Shown here: piece by piece, positions 1 through 11,467 of the stretch
How the letters are laid out: every line of letters starts with the position of its first letter
Numbering within the stretch: position 1 is the first letter of the stretch
The notes under the pieces: model-generated
Databases searched by the model: none
What the model was told of the DNA's origin: nothing
Seen by the model: only the letters and a program-made list of their open reading frames with translations
Position numbers and translations under genes: made by a program
DNA from: Strongylocentrotus purpuratus
Lineage: Eukaryota > Echinodermata > Echinoidea > Camarodonta > Strongylocentrotidae
Assembly (NCBI RefSeq): GCF_000002235.5
Contig: NW_022145612.1
Span: 15,926,809 to 15,990,808 of the forward strand
Length of the DNA: 64,000 nt
Direction of reading: 5' to 3'

Positions 1-435
1 TTCCACTCCTTCCTATCACCTCCCTGATTGCAACATCTCTCCATTTCTTTTGTAGTTTTAGTCCACTCCCATCAGTTCTTGACATTCTCTTCCCGGTTGA
101 TTCTAGGTCCCCTCACGGTTTAGTTCCTCCGCTCTTCCCTCCAACACATCCTTTAAAGAGGCTTTAATTGGTGCCTTTTAACATGACCAAAGCATTTGAC
201 TTTTCTCTCCTTAACTGATCCTACCAGTGCAATTTTGTTTACGCCCTGCCATGTGCAATATCTCTTTGTTGGTTTTCATTCGTTTCCAGGATTTTTTTCA
301 TCATTCTTCCGTAAACCCAAAACATTTCAAAAGATGTTATTCTATTTTCTATGGCCTTGCTTATTGTCCATGTTCCTGCTCCATTCAATAGGACATACCA
401 TATACCAATAGGACATACCGTATACATACCAGGTT
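1..435 (-). pseudogene. Non-LTR retrotransposon C-terminal fragment
   Basis: Read on the minus strand, a 62-codon open stretch (239-427) contains LLNGAGTWTISKAI followed by ITSFEMFWVYGRMMKKIL. This matches the pattern [L-Y-G-A-E-T-W-T ... F-E-M-W-x-Y-R-R-M] seen downstream of the reverse transcriptase domain in many LINE ORF2 proteins. Further toward position 1, shifted frames still read as GHVKR- and W-R-D-V-type segments typical of the same tail. The reading frame is broken and the fragment runs off the left edge of the window. It is a dead copy; the clade cannot be fixed from this piece. Confidence 0.6.
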
Positions 436-511
436 ACTAGTCTGTTTTAATTAAAGTGAAACGCATTTAAGGCGAAAATAATAATTTGTATATAGGTGCC
501 ACTATGAACAT

Positions 512-702
512 GACTGACAAAGAAAGCGGACATAATATACAGTTCCTCATGCAGACAAAGGAACATCCCTTCACTGCTATTAAGTAAAAATGTGTAGAAC
601 AGGTGTCACTTGCATAATCTTCTTACATAATAGCAGTGAAGGGATGTTCCTTTGTCTACTTGAGGAACTGTATATTTTGTCCGCTTTCTTAATTGTTAGT
701 CA
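512..702. mobile_element. Palindromic MITE
   Basis: The two halves are near-complete inverted copies: the left half holds AAAGAAAGCGGACATAATAT and AGGAACATCCCTTCACTGC, and the right half holds their reverse complements, around a loop of roughly 50 bases. It lies in a segment of unit A whose unit B counterpart (44411-44470) lacks it, consistent with an insertion after duplication. A related palindrome is embedded at 20629-20760. No coding capacity. Confidence 0.7.
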
Positions 703-1162
703 CGTTCATAGTGTGCATGCTTGGTTAGCTCCTCAACTATTATTGATCCCTAAATAAATACTTGCCATCCATCGATATGAGGCCTACATCAGAAAAGTAA
801 AAATGAAATTTAACGTTCTATATTTCGCCGGGCAGAGCGTGGGTGCAGTCAACATTCAGACTTTTTCATCAGGATATCAAAATAATTCATGCATGCTTTC
901 GCTTTTTAACTCGAAAACGCCACTGTACTGTTACGGCCCTCCATCTTAGAACGGGTCCTGGATGCTGGAGGGCTGGCCTGTCCCTTGCCCCTATCACCGT
1001 CATCTGACGAAGAGTTTGCCAGTCTGACTAATGCGAGCGGTTTCTATTTGGCTTGTAGTTTAGAGGCCCGGACGTGGCTCCGTTTTCCCAAAGTATATGA
1101 GTGTGGAGATGAGAGGTGTTTTGGATAGCGCTGGACGTGTATTCTCTATGAGAGGGTTATAT
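703..1162. other. Non-coding segment, start of tandem unit A
   Basis: No gene is seen. Stretches here (for example GCAGAGCGTGGGT and GAAAACGCCACTG) recur in the same order at 44411-45065, marking the left end of the large tandem duplication. Position 903-1160 has no recognisable content. Confidence 0.5.
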
Positions 1163-2041
1163 CAAGCGCGTAGCCAGGATTTCATTTTAGGGGGGGGGGG
1201 CGGTAGGGAGCACGCGAAGCGTGCGAATCACTAAAAGAGCGCGCATAGCGCGCTCCCTAGGGGGGTGGGTGCAGGGAGGGGTGAGTTTTGAAAGAAGACG
1301 ATTCTTGTGCCTTTCTCGACTCATAATCCTTGTCTGAATTCAGTCCGCCCCTCATGCGCATAGCGCGGAAGCTTTGACGTATTATTAGACAAAGAAGATG
1401 ATTCGTTGTACCTTTGACGTATTATTAGACAAAGAAGATGATTCGTTGTACCTTTGACGTATTATTAGACAAAGAAGATGATTCGTTGTACCTTTCTACC
1501 CTTAATCCTTATCTGAACTTTGAAGTTTCATTAAATTATTAGAGAAAGAAGACGACTCGAAGCTCCGTTCTCGACTCTTAATCCTTGTCTGAATTCAGTT
1601 CCCCCCTCCCCCCTCCTCCTGCGCGAAGCTATGACGTATTATTAGACAAAGAAGACGATTCGTCAGTGTACCTTTTCCGACCCTTAATCCTTATCTGTAT
1701 TCAGTCCCCCTCTTTCAAAGCGCGGAAGCTTTGAAGTTTCATTAAATTATTAGAGAAAGAAGACGATTCGTTGTTCCGTTCTCGACTCTTAATCCATAAT
1801 TTGAACTCAATTTCCCCCTTTTCGCGCGAAGCTCGGAAGCTTTGACGTTTTATCAAATTATTAGAGAAAGAAGACGATTCGTTGTACCGTTCTCGACTCC
1901 TTTTCCCTTTTTCTTCCTACGTCCTCTTCCTTTTTTTCTTCTCTTTCTCTCTCTTTTTTTTTTTCTGGCCGGCGTTTTTTTTTTTTTTTGGGGGGGGGGG
2001 GGGGGGCGACCGCCCCCACCGCCCCCCTGGCTACGCGCCTG
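1163..2041. mobile_element. hAT-like non-autonomous element with internal minisatellite
   Basis: The left end reads CAAGCGCGTAGCCAGG and the right end, reverse complemented, reads CAGGCGCGTAGCCAGG. It is flanked by 8-bp near-duplications GGTTATAT (1155-1162) and TGTTATAT (2042-2049), seven of eight matching. Eight-base duplications and CAG-type ends are typical of the hAT superfamily. Inside are G-runs beside both ends, palindromic GC-rich stems around 1211-1250, and diverged ~100-bp units each carrying a segment like AGAGAAAGAAGACGATTCGT. No transposase gene is present. The ORFs over the polypyrimidine and poly-G part are low complexity. Confidence 0.75.
1372..1491. repeat. Perfect 40-bp tandem repeat, three copies
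   Basis: A 40-base unit (starting CTTTGACGTATTATTAG) is repeated three times without visible change inside the 1163-2041 element. It is a shortened form of that element's longer internal unit, so it probably arose by recent slippage or unequal exchange. Confidence 0.9.
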
Positions 2042-2540
2042 TGTTATATTACATCAGTCTATGGAGACTCAACTAATTACACGTTATGAAACGGTGGATT
2101 GTTTAACTGTATACTTCATTAATACAAACATAAGTCAACTCTCCAACACGTTATCATAGTTAACACCGACACCAATTACCTGGATTAATCTCAACAAGTT
2201 GTAAAGGCAGGGATTGCCTTTTGTAGGAACTCTATTTCTCGCTTCCAATCCTTTTCCTTATTTTAGCTCAATTGGAGTAAAGTGGAAAGTTCGCCATCTG
2301 ACCAAGACGAGAGCCAGTGTCGAGGTGACGAATTCACCGTGAAATACTGCTATCTATAGTCTCCGAGACCTGCTTTACGCATGGTGCGTCCGTAATCGCG
2401 CTCTGAGCTCTTTCGCCCCAAACAAAGAGATTCGATCATACACAGTATGTCCTCCGTAGGCCCCAAAAGCTTACTACGCCCTCTACGTTTTCTGCAAGAT
2501 AACTAATTGTAACAGACTGGTTCGTTACAGTACTTTGCAG

Positions 2541-3100
2541 ACAGGCGCGTCATTTAATGTCAACGAATCAATGCATCAGGAACGGTTATTTTTTCTTTTA
2601 TACATGGTAACAGATTCGTTTAGGAGCTAGTAGCTTCATGGTGGTACAACATATTTTGCTGGATATAAACTTTCACGTTGCATGCATATAATTCTGATTT
2701 GTCCACTTGTTATCATGAGTAGGAATCATCGTATAGTGTCTCCTGTTTGACTTGTAATTCGGTGTTTGTCGACATTTTCCAGCGTATTTGAACGTTCTTC
2801 CTCACATGCATTGACCTTGGAAGAAATAATTGGTGACAAAAAGCTTCTGCGAGGATTGAGGAAAGAAGGGTAATATCTACACGGGACATTAAAAGCACAA
2901 ATCATGGGCCATTCCTAGTTTTCTCACGCACTGGATCAAAGTATAGACTACATTTATTATCATCCTCACACTTTTGCTCTACCAATCTGAATCATGGATA
3001 TCAGCTGTTCTTCTAAAAGCATAGTTAGTATAATATTCATTCACCTTTTCCTCGGTCGCATTTCTTTTCCCAATATGTCGAATTCCCACCAAGCTCATTG
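2541..3100 (+). other. Duplicated segment with a broken signal-like ORF (unit A)
   Basis: This segment matches 45066-45660 of unit B. An ATG at 2994 opens MDISCSSKSIVSIIF, a hydrophobic, signal-like start. The paralogous ORF in unit B runs to a consensus splice donor, but here the frame is interrupted at 3100 by an inserted element and the donor is changed to CCAGGAAGTAGG. Whether either copy is a real exon is uncertain; see the unit B entry at 45563. Confidence 0.3.
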
Positions 3101-3432
3101 CAGGGCTGTCAACGCTTCGAGGGAGATCGTATGCAAACATTTGTTTTCCTCAACGGTGGGGGGGGGGGGGGGGGTTGTAGTAGAGTCAAATAATATGAAG
3201 AAAAAAAGTGCCCACTACTCCCCCCCCCCCTTGAGCAAAGAAAAAAGGTAAAATTGTAGTTATCATATGTTTGTCGGGAGGTTTTTTCATAAACCGGGAG
3301 ATTCTACATCGAAGCGAGAGAGCGGGAGGAAGGGCGTGGTGGCGGGAGTCTCCCGGTGCGAGCTGGTGGGAGTGGGACGGCGGGAGAATGAGCGTGGTGG
3401 CGTGAGACTAACGCGGGAGGGTTGACAGCCCT
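3101..3432. mobile_element. Small hAT-like element
   Basis: The ends are CAGGGCTGTCAAC and its inverted counterpart GTTGACAGCCCT. Flanks are GCTCATTG (3093-3100) and GCTTATTG (3433-3440), seven of eight matching. The paralogous site in unit B (near 45665-45675) is uninterrupted. The interior is a run of CGGGAG-type repeats plus G- and C-runs and has no transposase. Confidence 0.65.
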
Positions 3433-3519
3433 GCTTATTGTATACCAGGAAGTAGGCCTGTCCCATGCTGTATTCTACACAAATTCATCCATGTATGCAT
3501 AGGCACCGGAAGTGGGGGG

Positions 3520-4194
3520 GGGGGGGGGGGGGGGGGGGGCAAAGGCAGTTTCGCCTCCAAGAACCCCCCATCCTTTAAAAAAAAACAGTTAAGGAGTAAA
3601 GATGGTTTGTATTTTTTTAACCAATAAGAACATTAAAACATTAAAACCCGAATTGAATCACATACAAAATATATTCCATTCAAAGAAAAGGAAATTTAAC
3701 AGGAATTAAAATCTCCTATACATTCCACATGCCCCTATAGGCCTATATAATTATGAAGGCTTTTTGTAATAGCGATACGCGGCTATCGTTGAAATATTGT
3801 GAGAGGATGGGAAAGCGTGTGTTTTTAATATTATAGTGGTGAGAAGACATGAGCCCCTGAACACTGGCATACTGATGGGAGTGTATTTCTAATTCGATAC
3901 CAGTGATTTACAAATGTTGCTTGAAATGACATGATTTTCCGGTATTTTTTCTCATTTTTGGGTGTAAATTGTACCTTTTTATGCGTTGGTTGGACAATCC
4001 CAAATTCCCAAGTTTACAATCGGGCGAAAAATTTTCTTATTTAGAAGCCTATATGTCAGGGCCTGCAGAACGTCGGGACTTGGGGGCTCCAGCGCCCCCA
4101 CATTTTTTTAAAATGGATGTTAAAGAGCAAAAGAAAAAAAGAGAGAGAACAAAAATGAATGACCTGCCAATGTTAAAATGAGGTATTAAAATAT
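3520..4194. other. Non-coding, repeat-derived stretch
   Basis: It starts with a long G-run at about 3517-3539 and continues as AT-rich sequence with no convincing ORF. Short ORFs here (for example 3969-4181) have no domain signal. It is absent from the corresponding place in unit B, so it probably represents older insertions. Confidence 0.4.
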
Positions 4195-4435
4195 GCTTAT
4201 TTGGCCGTAATTAAATGCCTAAAACCCCTGAGCTTATGGGGGCTCCGCCTCCTAAACGCCACCAAGGGCCCTAAAGAGGGCCCCTGAATGCTTATCTAAC
4301 CATAATTAAATACCTAAAACCCCTGAGCTTCCGGGGCTCTGCCCCTTGGATCCCACCAAGGGCCCTACGGCGAGCCCCTGGATGCTCATCTGGCCGTAAT
4401 ACCTAAAACCTCCGAGCTTCCGGGGGCTCTGCAAA
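4195..4435. repeat. ~93-bp GC-rich tandem repeat
   Basis: About two and a half copies of a unit containing CCTAAAACCCCTGAGCTT and a G/C-rich palindromic middle (CCAAGGGCCCT). Reverse-oriented members of the same family occur at 25505-25755 and 27210-27350. The ORFs across it are not protein-like. Confidence 0.7.
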
Positions 4436-4710
4436 TAGATCACATTATAGGGCTTCATTGTATGATAATTTTGAAATATCTTCTTAAACATCCTACTGAG
4501 AGTTCCAAACTTCCAACAAAAGCTGGTGAAAGCGGGCTCATTTACATAATATGCTGCAGTACACTGTGCAACAAAATAGAAAGAAGCTTTGATTGCATTA
4601 TCCTCCCTCATCTTCAATCATCCATAATCTAACATGTTGGAAAATGTAGTGGGTGAAGGATTTGCTTGATAACAAATTTGAGAGTTGTTGGAAATTAACT
4701 GAAATGTAAC

Positions 4711-4890
4711 AGGGGGCGCGATAGCTCAGTCGGTATATAGAGCAGTAATCTCGTAATCCAGTGACCCGGGTTCGAAACCAAGGCGATGCGCTAATGCCCT
4801 TTGGTAAGGCATAAAACCTCATTACCAGGTCCCTCGGAGAGGACCTTAAAGCCGTCGACCGTCTGGTTGCTTATTACTTACTTATGCTTT
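4711..4890 (+). mobile_element. tRNA-derived SINE
   Basis: The 5' part carries an A-box-like TAGCTCAGTCGG and a perfect B-box core GGGTTCGAAACC (4768-4779), as in RNA polymerase III promoters of tRNA-derived SINEs. It is followed by a non-tRNA body with ACCAGGTCCCTCGGAGAGG. It interrupts a segment that is continuous in unit B at about 46930. The cloverleaf does not close, so it is not called a tRNA gene. Confidence 0.75.
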
Positions 4891-5249
4891 CTTAGCAGTC
4901 AGGTAAAATAACCACTACCACCATGTCTATTTTTAGAGAATTTTATCAAGCCGTTGAACTATTCGTCGCACGGCTGGCAGAAGGGCGTTAGCTCGAATTT
5001 CAGGTCAAAAATCGATTTTTGATATTTCATGTCATTTAATAGAGTTTTCAAAGCTCTTTCAAATGATGTGATCGAGATGGCATAAAACGAAGTAAATGAT
5101 TACGTAATCGACAGTAGTAAAAGGGCGTTAGCACAAACTGTCAGATATCGCGCTAAGCAGAAGGGCGTAAGCCCTCTACGCCCTTTGCATATTAGGCGCG
5201 AGCGTAAATTTTGATCAAAGCAGAAGGGCGTTATCGCGAAGCTGACGTC

Positions 5250-6295
5250 TGCTAGGCCTGTGGTAAGCAAAATAACTGCTTCTTCTTTTAAATAACGTGT
5301 TGTAAATGTCAAATTATCTGGAAGATTTGATATATTTGGTCACACTGATTACATTCTGATAAGGTCTTTAGAATATTTTGATTTTATCGGGTAAAAATGC
5401 GATGTATAATGATGATAATTAATACGTTGCCCCATGTATTGATTTATATGGTATCACGGGCAAGTAGAGTCATTACGCATTATCATTGACTCTCTGTGCT
5501 GGGGTGGATGTTGAGTGGCATTGACTCTATGCTTTGCTGGAGTGGGTTGCAATGGAAGCGCTCCCTTGAAGTTGAAGGCCTCCAAATATGAAGTAGATCT
5601 AGGTCTAGCAACTAGCATCAAGCCCCAAGTCAAGGGTGATTTTCGAAAGTGCGTTCCACGCAGTTACTAGCTGTCCCGAGGGAAAACGTCAGTTCCGGTA
5701 GAGTTGGGTGCGGGATGTGATGTTGTTTGTGTGAGGTTGTTCAGTTAGATCAAGATACATGTACAGTATGTAGGAGTAGTCGTCAATCTATAGATCTATG
5801 TGCCGTGATAATCATTTCACTGTTTTTTCGCTCATGGAAAGACGAGACAAGACAACAATTTGTAAAGACAGTGGTACGGATTGAAATTTGAAAGCATGCT
5901 TAGCGTAGATCTACAAAATTAGTTAAATAAATGCCAGATTGTTATTAGTATACCGTATTCAGGTATTATTATACCAATTGCAACAGTGCAAGCAGATTCT
6001 AGACTCTAGAGGTCTAATACTTTTTATTGTTCAAATTAAATTTGCAAAAATGATAGTAGACTCTAGTCTACAGATATGAAAGGAGAATGGTTTGAATTTT
6101 GATACCTTTGTCTTTTAGTGGCTTTGTTCAAACTTAATCAAGGGCAATCTCAAATGATAGTTGCATGTCTAGAACTCAAGTTTCTACTTTCCGCTACAAG
6201 TATTGGGGACGGTCAATTGTAAAGTAGCTTGTAAGTTGGATTAGATCTACTTTCAGTCAAATTAATGTAACCCTTTTGTTTCCCTCACTTTGTCA
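5250..6295. other. Non-coding interior of the 10.7-kb element
   Basis: No gene is visible. This AT-rich stretch lies between the left subterminal repeats and the first coding-like exon and could hold a promoter or untranslated leader for the element's own gene. No clear TATA box or other site can be supported. Confidence 0.4.
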
Positions 6296-6319
6296 GGATT
6301 TGCACAGGTAGGCTGCAGC

Positions 6320-6572
6320 ATGGAGCCAACAAGAGAATTGCTTGTTCAGTGGAAAAAAGATGGCTCCAAAAAACGTGGTAGTGTATGGAGATAGATTCAA
6401 TGTCCCTGTATTCCAATAAAAGGGACAAAAGTCTTCATGCCTTGGAAAGGCAGGAGATGGGAGGGAGTTGTCCTGTCAGTGGATGATGAGTCTGAGGAAA
6501 GTGATGATGACAGCATACCAGATCAACCAAGGCTTGACGTTGGAGATGTCGGTGTCGGTGTCAGAATGACAG
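6320..6572 (+). pseudogene. Broken coding exon inside the 10.7-kb element
   Basis: From the ATG at 6320 one frame stays protein-like to a donor GGTAATG at 6573, except for a single in-frame TAG at 6392-6394. The start reads MEPTRELLVQWKKDGSKKRG. After the stop come KGTKVFMPWKGRRWEGVV, resembling small SH3/Tudor-type barrels (W-x-G-x-x-W-x-G-x-V), and an acidic run of S, E and D. The exon ends in phase 1. An upstream acceptor is plausible at 6295. I do not recognise the family. It could be the transposon's own gene or a captured host gene; the stop argues for decay. Confidence 0.45.
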
Positions 6573-6677
6573 GTAATGTATGATACTATTGATGAAACAG
6601 TGTTGGCCTACATACTATTCTTTTTGGTTTGATAACAATATGACAGCAATCATTGAACTGAAATGCTATACAGTATC

Positions 6678-9296
6678 CAGGGGCGTCTCCAAAGGGGGGG
6701 GGGGGGGACGCGACACCCCCCCCCCCCCACCTGTCAGGATATTGTCGGTAAAATTGCGCTGCCCTCGTGAAAAAAGAGAAAAGTGGGAGGGGAAAAAAGT
6801 GAGGGAAAGAAAAGAAAAACAAGAAAAGGAAAAGAGAGGAAAGAAATGGAAAAAAAGAGAAGAAAGAAAGAGAAAAAAGAAAAAGAGGGAGGAGAGGAAA
6901 AAAGAGAAAAGAAGGAGAAGACAGAAACAAACAAAAAAGGGGGAAACAAAAGAAACACGGGTGAAAGAGAGGAGAGAGAGGGGAGATAAGAGCCTGAGAG
7001 AGGAGGAGTGGGAGTAAAAGAAAGAGGGGGTTGTTGGGTGGAGTCGTCTCGTCGAGGGAGCAAGAAAGACATGAGTAAATATGTTACTGTGTCGGGTCAG
7101 CTGTGTCGGTATTCTTGCTCGATCCTCGTGTACTATATCAATGCAGAAGTTTGAAGTCGGTGAGGTTTATATTGTCGGTCAGCTACAAGTTTTTTTCTCT
7201 ACGAAATGTGACTTTTTATCCGCTGCGATGACTTCGAGAGTGACTACGACTACAAAACTTGTATTTTCTAGAAGTTCACTTTCCTATAATATCAGCTAAA
7301 GAAATCAGAGGTTTAAAATTTTCGGGGAAACTAAATTCAAACAAGGATAAAGAGTCAGCAATAGTACAACGAATCGTCTTCCTTTCTCTATATTTTGATG
7401 AAACGCCAAAAATTCTGCGCTTTGCGCGAGAGGGAAAACTTAATTTAGACAAGTCGAGAACGGTAGAACGAATCGTCCTCTTTATCTAATAATTTAAGGA
7501 AACGTCTAAGCTTCCGCGATTTGCGCGGGAGGGGGGACAACCAAATTTAGAAAAGGATTAAGAGTCGAGAATAGTACAACGAATCGTCTGCTTTTCTCAT
7601 AATTTAAGGAAACGTCAAAACTTCCGCGCGAAAGTGCAGGAGGAGGGAAACTGATTTCAGACAAATTAGGGTTAAGAGTCGTGAACGGTACAACAAATTG
7701 TCTGCTTTATCTAATAATGTAAAGCCCCACTGTCCTACCTGTAGCTACTTGCTCCCTCTTTATAGAAAACTTCCCCAATCGGTGCCTGTTGGTCCCCCAT
7801 GATCCTCTTTTTCTTATGTTAGTTGAGAGTTAATGAAATAGCCACCTCTAAGTGACCTCGCTGTGTGGTCTAATCCCTTCTGGCCCAGTAGTATTGACGG
7901 TCTTTAAGGAAATGTCAAAGCTTCCGCGCTTCGCGCGAGGGTGGGAAACTGAATTCAGACAAATAGGGCTTATAAAGAGTAGAAAACGGTACAACAAATC
8001 ATCTGCTTTCTCTAAAAATTAAAGGAAACTTCAAAGCTTCCGCGCTTTGCGCGTGAGGGGGAAACTGAATTCAGACAAATAGGGCTTATAAAGAGTAGAA
8101 AACGGTACAACAAATCATCTGCTTTCTCTAAAAATTAAAGGAAACTTCAAAGCTTCCGCGCTTTGCGCGTGAGGGGGAAACTGAATTCAGACGAATAGGG
8201 CTTATTAAGAGTCGAAAACGGTACAACTAATCGTCTGTTTTCTCGAATAATTTAAGGGAACGTCTAAGCTTTCGCGCTTCGCGTTAAAGGAGGAAACTGA
8301 ATTCAGACAATTAGGGCTTATTAAGAGTAAAAAATGAAACTGAATTCAGATTAAGAGTCGCAAACGCCGGGTACAACAAATCGTCTGCTTTCTCTATTAA
8401 TTTAAGGAAATGTCAAAGCTTTCGCGCTTCGCGTTAAAGGAGGAAACTGAATTCAGACAATTAGGGCTTATTAAGAGTAAAAAACGCCCAACTATTCGTC
8501 TTCTTTCTCTAATAATTTAATGAAACTTCAAAACTACCAAGCTTCACGCGAGCGGGGGAAACTTCATTCAAACAAGGATTAAGAGTCGAGCATATCAACG
8601 AATCGTCTACTTTCTCTAATAATTAAATGAAACATCAAAATTTCGGCGCTTCGCGCGGGAGGGGGAGAACTGAATTCAGATAAGGATTAAGAGTCGAGAA
8701 CAGTACACCGAATCGTCTGCTTTTCTCATAATTTAATGAAACGTCAAAGCTTCCGCGGAAGGTGGAGAAACTGAATTCAGACACAGATTAACAGTCGAGG
8801 ATGGTACAATAAATAGTCATATTTTCTTAATAATTTAAGGAAACGTCTAAGCTTTCTAAGGCGTATCACCCACCCCCAATTAAAAATGATACGCTTGCCC
8901 ACTACCGCCCCTCCCTAAAAGGTGCTACGGTGTGTCTGCGTGCTCCCAAATCCGTACGGAGGCGGTACTCACCACGTACCGATACCCAAATTTTGCACAC
9001 GTTTTTGCACGTAGACAGCACGCACTTGCAAGTACGGCGGGATGTGACAACCGAATTAGTTGACGAAATAATTCGTATATTTATGTCGTTGATGAAAATG
9101 ACCATTTGCGCATACACAAGTACTATAGATAGTTCATATGAAAAACAATTTAGATTTTGACCCCAGGTTTATAGGGTTAAATTTGTAGATATTGGGACAT
9201 TTAATTTTGTCGGTAATTGGTGGCTAGTTTTGTCGGTAATCATTGGCCTCTACAACCCCCCCCCCCCCCACTGAAGAAGGTTTAGCGACGCCCCTG
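6678..9296. mobile_element. hAT-like element with perfect 8-bp target duplication
   Basis: The ends are CAGGGGCGTCTCCAAA and, inverted, CAGGGGCGTCGCTAAA. The flanks are identical 8-mers ACAGTATC at 6670-6677 and 9297-9304. Inside are G- and C-runs near both ends, a long polypurine tract (6770-7015), and about a dozen diverged ~100-bp units from 7290 to 8860. These units are the reverse complement of those in the 1163-2041 element, despite different termini. Long ORFs on either strand over 6580-7072 are artefacts of the polypurine tract. No transposase was seen. Confidence 0.85.
7290..8860. repeat. ~100-bp minisatellite array (hairpin-bearing units)
   Basis: Units repeat the order CGAATCGTCT, TTTCTCTAATAATTTAAGG, AAGCTTCCGCG and GCGCTTCGCGC, then a G-rich step and GGATTAAGAGTCGAGAA. 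Two adjacent units near 7990-8190 are almost identical, implying recent local duplication. The GCGCTTCGC core is self-complementary. Confidence 0.75.
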
Positions 9297-9345
9297 ACAG
9301 TATCATGATTTCTAAATGAATATTTCTGAATTATTTTCATTGTAG

Positions 9346-9407
9346 ACCATGGACCTCTACCAGATCAACCAAGGCTTGACGTTGGAGATGTCGGGTCACA
9401 ATGACAG
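9346..9407 (+). pseudogene. Degenerate duplicate of the 6.5-kb exon end
   Basis: Between an acceptor (TTGTAG) and the donor GGTAATG it repeats the 3' part of the 6320-6572 exon (CCAGATCAACCAAGGCTTGA) but lacks a few bases near the end, so the frame runs into TGA. A third, worse copy lies at about 9560-9610 and has lost its acceptor AG. The intron following each copy is also repeated, so exon plus intron duplicated together. Confidence 0.45.
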
Positions 9408-9761
9408 GTAATGTATGATACTATTGATGAAACATTGTTGGCCTACATACTATTCTGTTTGGTTTGATAACAATATGACAGCAATCATTGAACTGAAATG
9501 CTATACAGTATCATGATTTCTAAATGAATATTTCTGAACAATTTTCATTGTACATCATGGACCTATACGAGATCAACCGAGTGTCGGTAGGCTTTATGAT
9601 GGAGATGTAAAGCAATGAAAAGTAATGTCACGAAGAAACATTGTTGGCTTACATACTTTCCAAAATTATTTGATGATCATTGTTAGCTTTTATTCATATG
9701 CAGTAAGTGTCATTTTTGAAAAAAGTTTTCATCAAATTTTCAATTTAGTAAAGTTAAATAT

Positions 9762-10324
9762 ATCGTCAGTGGGGTGACAAAACCTTGTATCTCAATTTGT
9801 GTACCTAATGGCCTACGACACCACCTGATAAATCCATGGAACGCCTTCTCTGTTTTTTTACAAATTCCACACAAACACCCTTAAACTAAACCTCGTAACT
9901 TTAACCCCCTTTGAAGCTGCACTGACAAAACCTCGTAACATAAGATACGTAATCCCTTTTTCTCGTAACTCACACACGGCCTAACAGTACCCAAGTTAGT
10001 GTATTCAAATCCTCGTAACTTATTCAACCAAATACTCGTAACTCATTCAGAGTTGAAAGTAAGAACTCGTATCTCAATTTGAATAAAAACTAAAAACTTG
10101 TATCTCAATGTAGATAAACGCAAAAACCTTGTAACTCACTTTTAAATATAAAACCTATTATTTTACTGTATTTCAACAATGACATTACAAATTGTATAAA
10201 TATTCCAGTTTTAAAAAGAAAAGACGGTGTCACAGCAATAAATTTGTTGAGACAGGAAAGTTTTTTCGTTCTCCTGAAAATTCATGATTTTTGAGATACA
10301 AGGTTTTGTCACCCCACCGATGAT
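9762..10324. mobile_element. MITE with TIRs and internal CTCGTAACT repeats
   Basis: The left end GTGGGGTGACAAAACCTTGT is matched by its reverse complement at 10298-10317. In between, about nine degenerate copies of a motif like AAACCTCGTAACTCA recur every 30-60 bases. There is no coding content. Confidence 0.7.
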
Positions 10325-10432
10325 ATTAGTTATTTAGTCCTATTAATAAACCAGACTGAGATAGTTGATGAAGTGATATTCAAGTTTTTCTTTGTTTTCT
10401 ATATTTTTGTAACGTTCTCTTTTTATTCATAG

Positions 10433-10573
10433 ACATGCCTCATTGAAGTTCAAATGTGTCAACATTTCATATGTTTACATGAAGTGTTTAGTACATGCTC
10501 CCAGTGTCTTGTTTCCCTGTGTGAACACCACTTCAAAGAGGACGAACCATGTGCAAACCACAATAACTATGCT
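10433..10573 (+). CDS. Candidate Cys/His-rich exon of the transposon-borne gene
   Basis: A 141-base open exon lies between an acceptor (TTATTCATAG) and the donor GTAAGT. It reads with regular Cys/His spacing: TCLIEVQMCQHFICLHEV then STCSQCLVSLCEHHF and EDEPCANHN. The C-x2-C ... C-x2-H pattern suggests a zinc-binding fold and resembles the Cys/His tails of some cut-and-paste transposases. The exon is phase 0-0, which does not fit the phase-1 end of the 6320-6572 exon, so intermediate exons are missing or the gene is broken. I do not recognise the family. Confidence 0.4.
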
Positions 10574-11418
10574 GTAAGTTAAACTAGCGTTATGTTGATT
10601 TCACTAAAAATGCCTTATAAATTATCGTAAAGCCCTTATACAGTATTGATATGGTCAAAAAGAAGTTATAAATCCATGATAATTGTTACATTATTCCTTA
10701 AGCTGTTTCTGCTAGTTTGCTTGCATTTTTTGAAGATGTTGCAATAGTTAAAAGTATCTGCCCCCCCCTGATAATTTTTTAAAATCACAAAAACAATAAA
10801 ACCGTTAACTTTAAAGTCATTGCTGCCATGACAATTTCAGGATATGTTCAAAAAGTTCTCAAAAAAGAATGTAAGTGGCACTCCCCTGGTTATGGGTACC
10901 GGTATATTTAAGTTTTGACTGCGGCAAAGCTGAAAGATGAAGGTATCATGCTAACTATATTACAAAATATTACAGTGCTCTCTTTATAATATTATTCCTG
11001 GCTTTACATATTTTTACTACCATAGCATCTACTTCAAATTCCGGAGAGGTTTTCAGAAGATCATCCAGCGATCGACACAGTTCTGGAATTGATGACGGTT
11101 GTTCCCTTAGCAATCGAAGTGCAGGAGACAGTTGACATAGTTTCAAGTTATCCAAGCAGACAGTGAAGGTAGTACTGAAAAATATTAATGTCTCAAATGT
11201 CACCAATTTGAGTTTGTAGTTTACAGTGGGCATTGTCTTTAGGAATTATAAGTCAGTTTGTTGGAATTATGCTGTTGCAGACACCTCTACAATATTCATT
11301 AATCAAAACAACAACCTCTTAAGCTAACTTTTGAACCATTTATTTCTCCTACAATATTTACTTCAAAAATGGGTTTTACATTTCTATGTCAGAAAGTTTA
11401 TTCTTGTGTACTTTACAG

Positions 11419-11467
11419 AGAGTGGCTTCTACACAGAGATATTGGAGAACGTCCTGAACAATGTGAG
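11419..11467 (+). CDS. Possible small downstream exon
   Basis: Between TTTACAG and GGTAAAA one frame reads SGFYTEILENVLNNV. It is short and supported only by splice-like borders and its location after the 10433-10573 exon. It may be chance. Confidence 0.25.

Noticed and set aside
1372..1491. CRISPR-like direct repeats
   Set aside because: The 40-bp copies are contiguous, with no spacers; eukaryotic transposon context.
4711..4785. tRNA gene
   Set aside because: Has A- and B-box sequences, but the acceptor stem does not pair and a SINE body follows.
6580..7072. Overlapping ORFs of 60-145 codons on both strands
   Set aside because: They cover a polypurine tract and G-runs; Lys/Glu/Arg-rich on one strand, Ser/Phe/Pro-rich on the other. 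No domain; they lie inside a hAT-like element.
10970..11233. 87-codon minus-strand ORF
   Set aside because: Protein-like composition, but no splice borders or repeat-family match; the opposite strand also has a Ser-rich open stretch. Not enough to call either.
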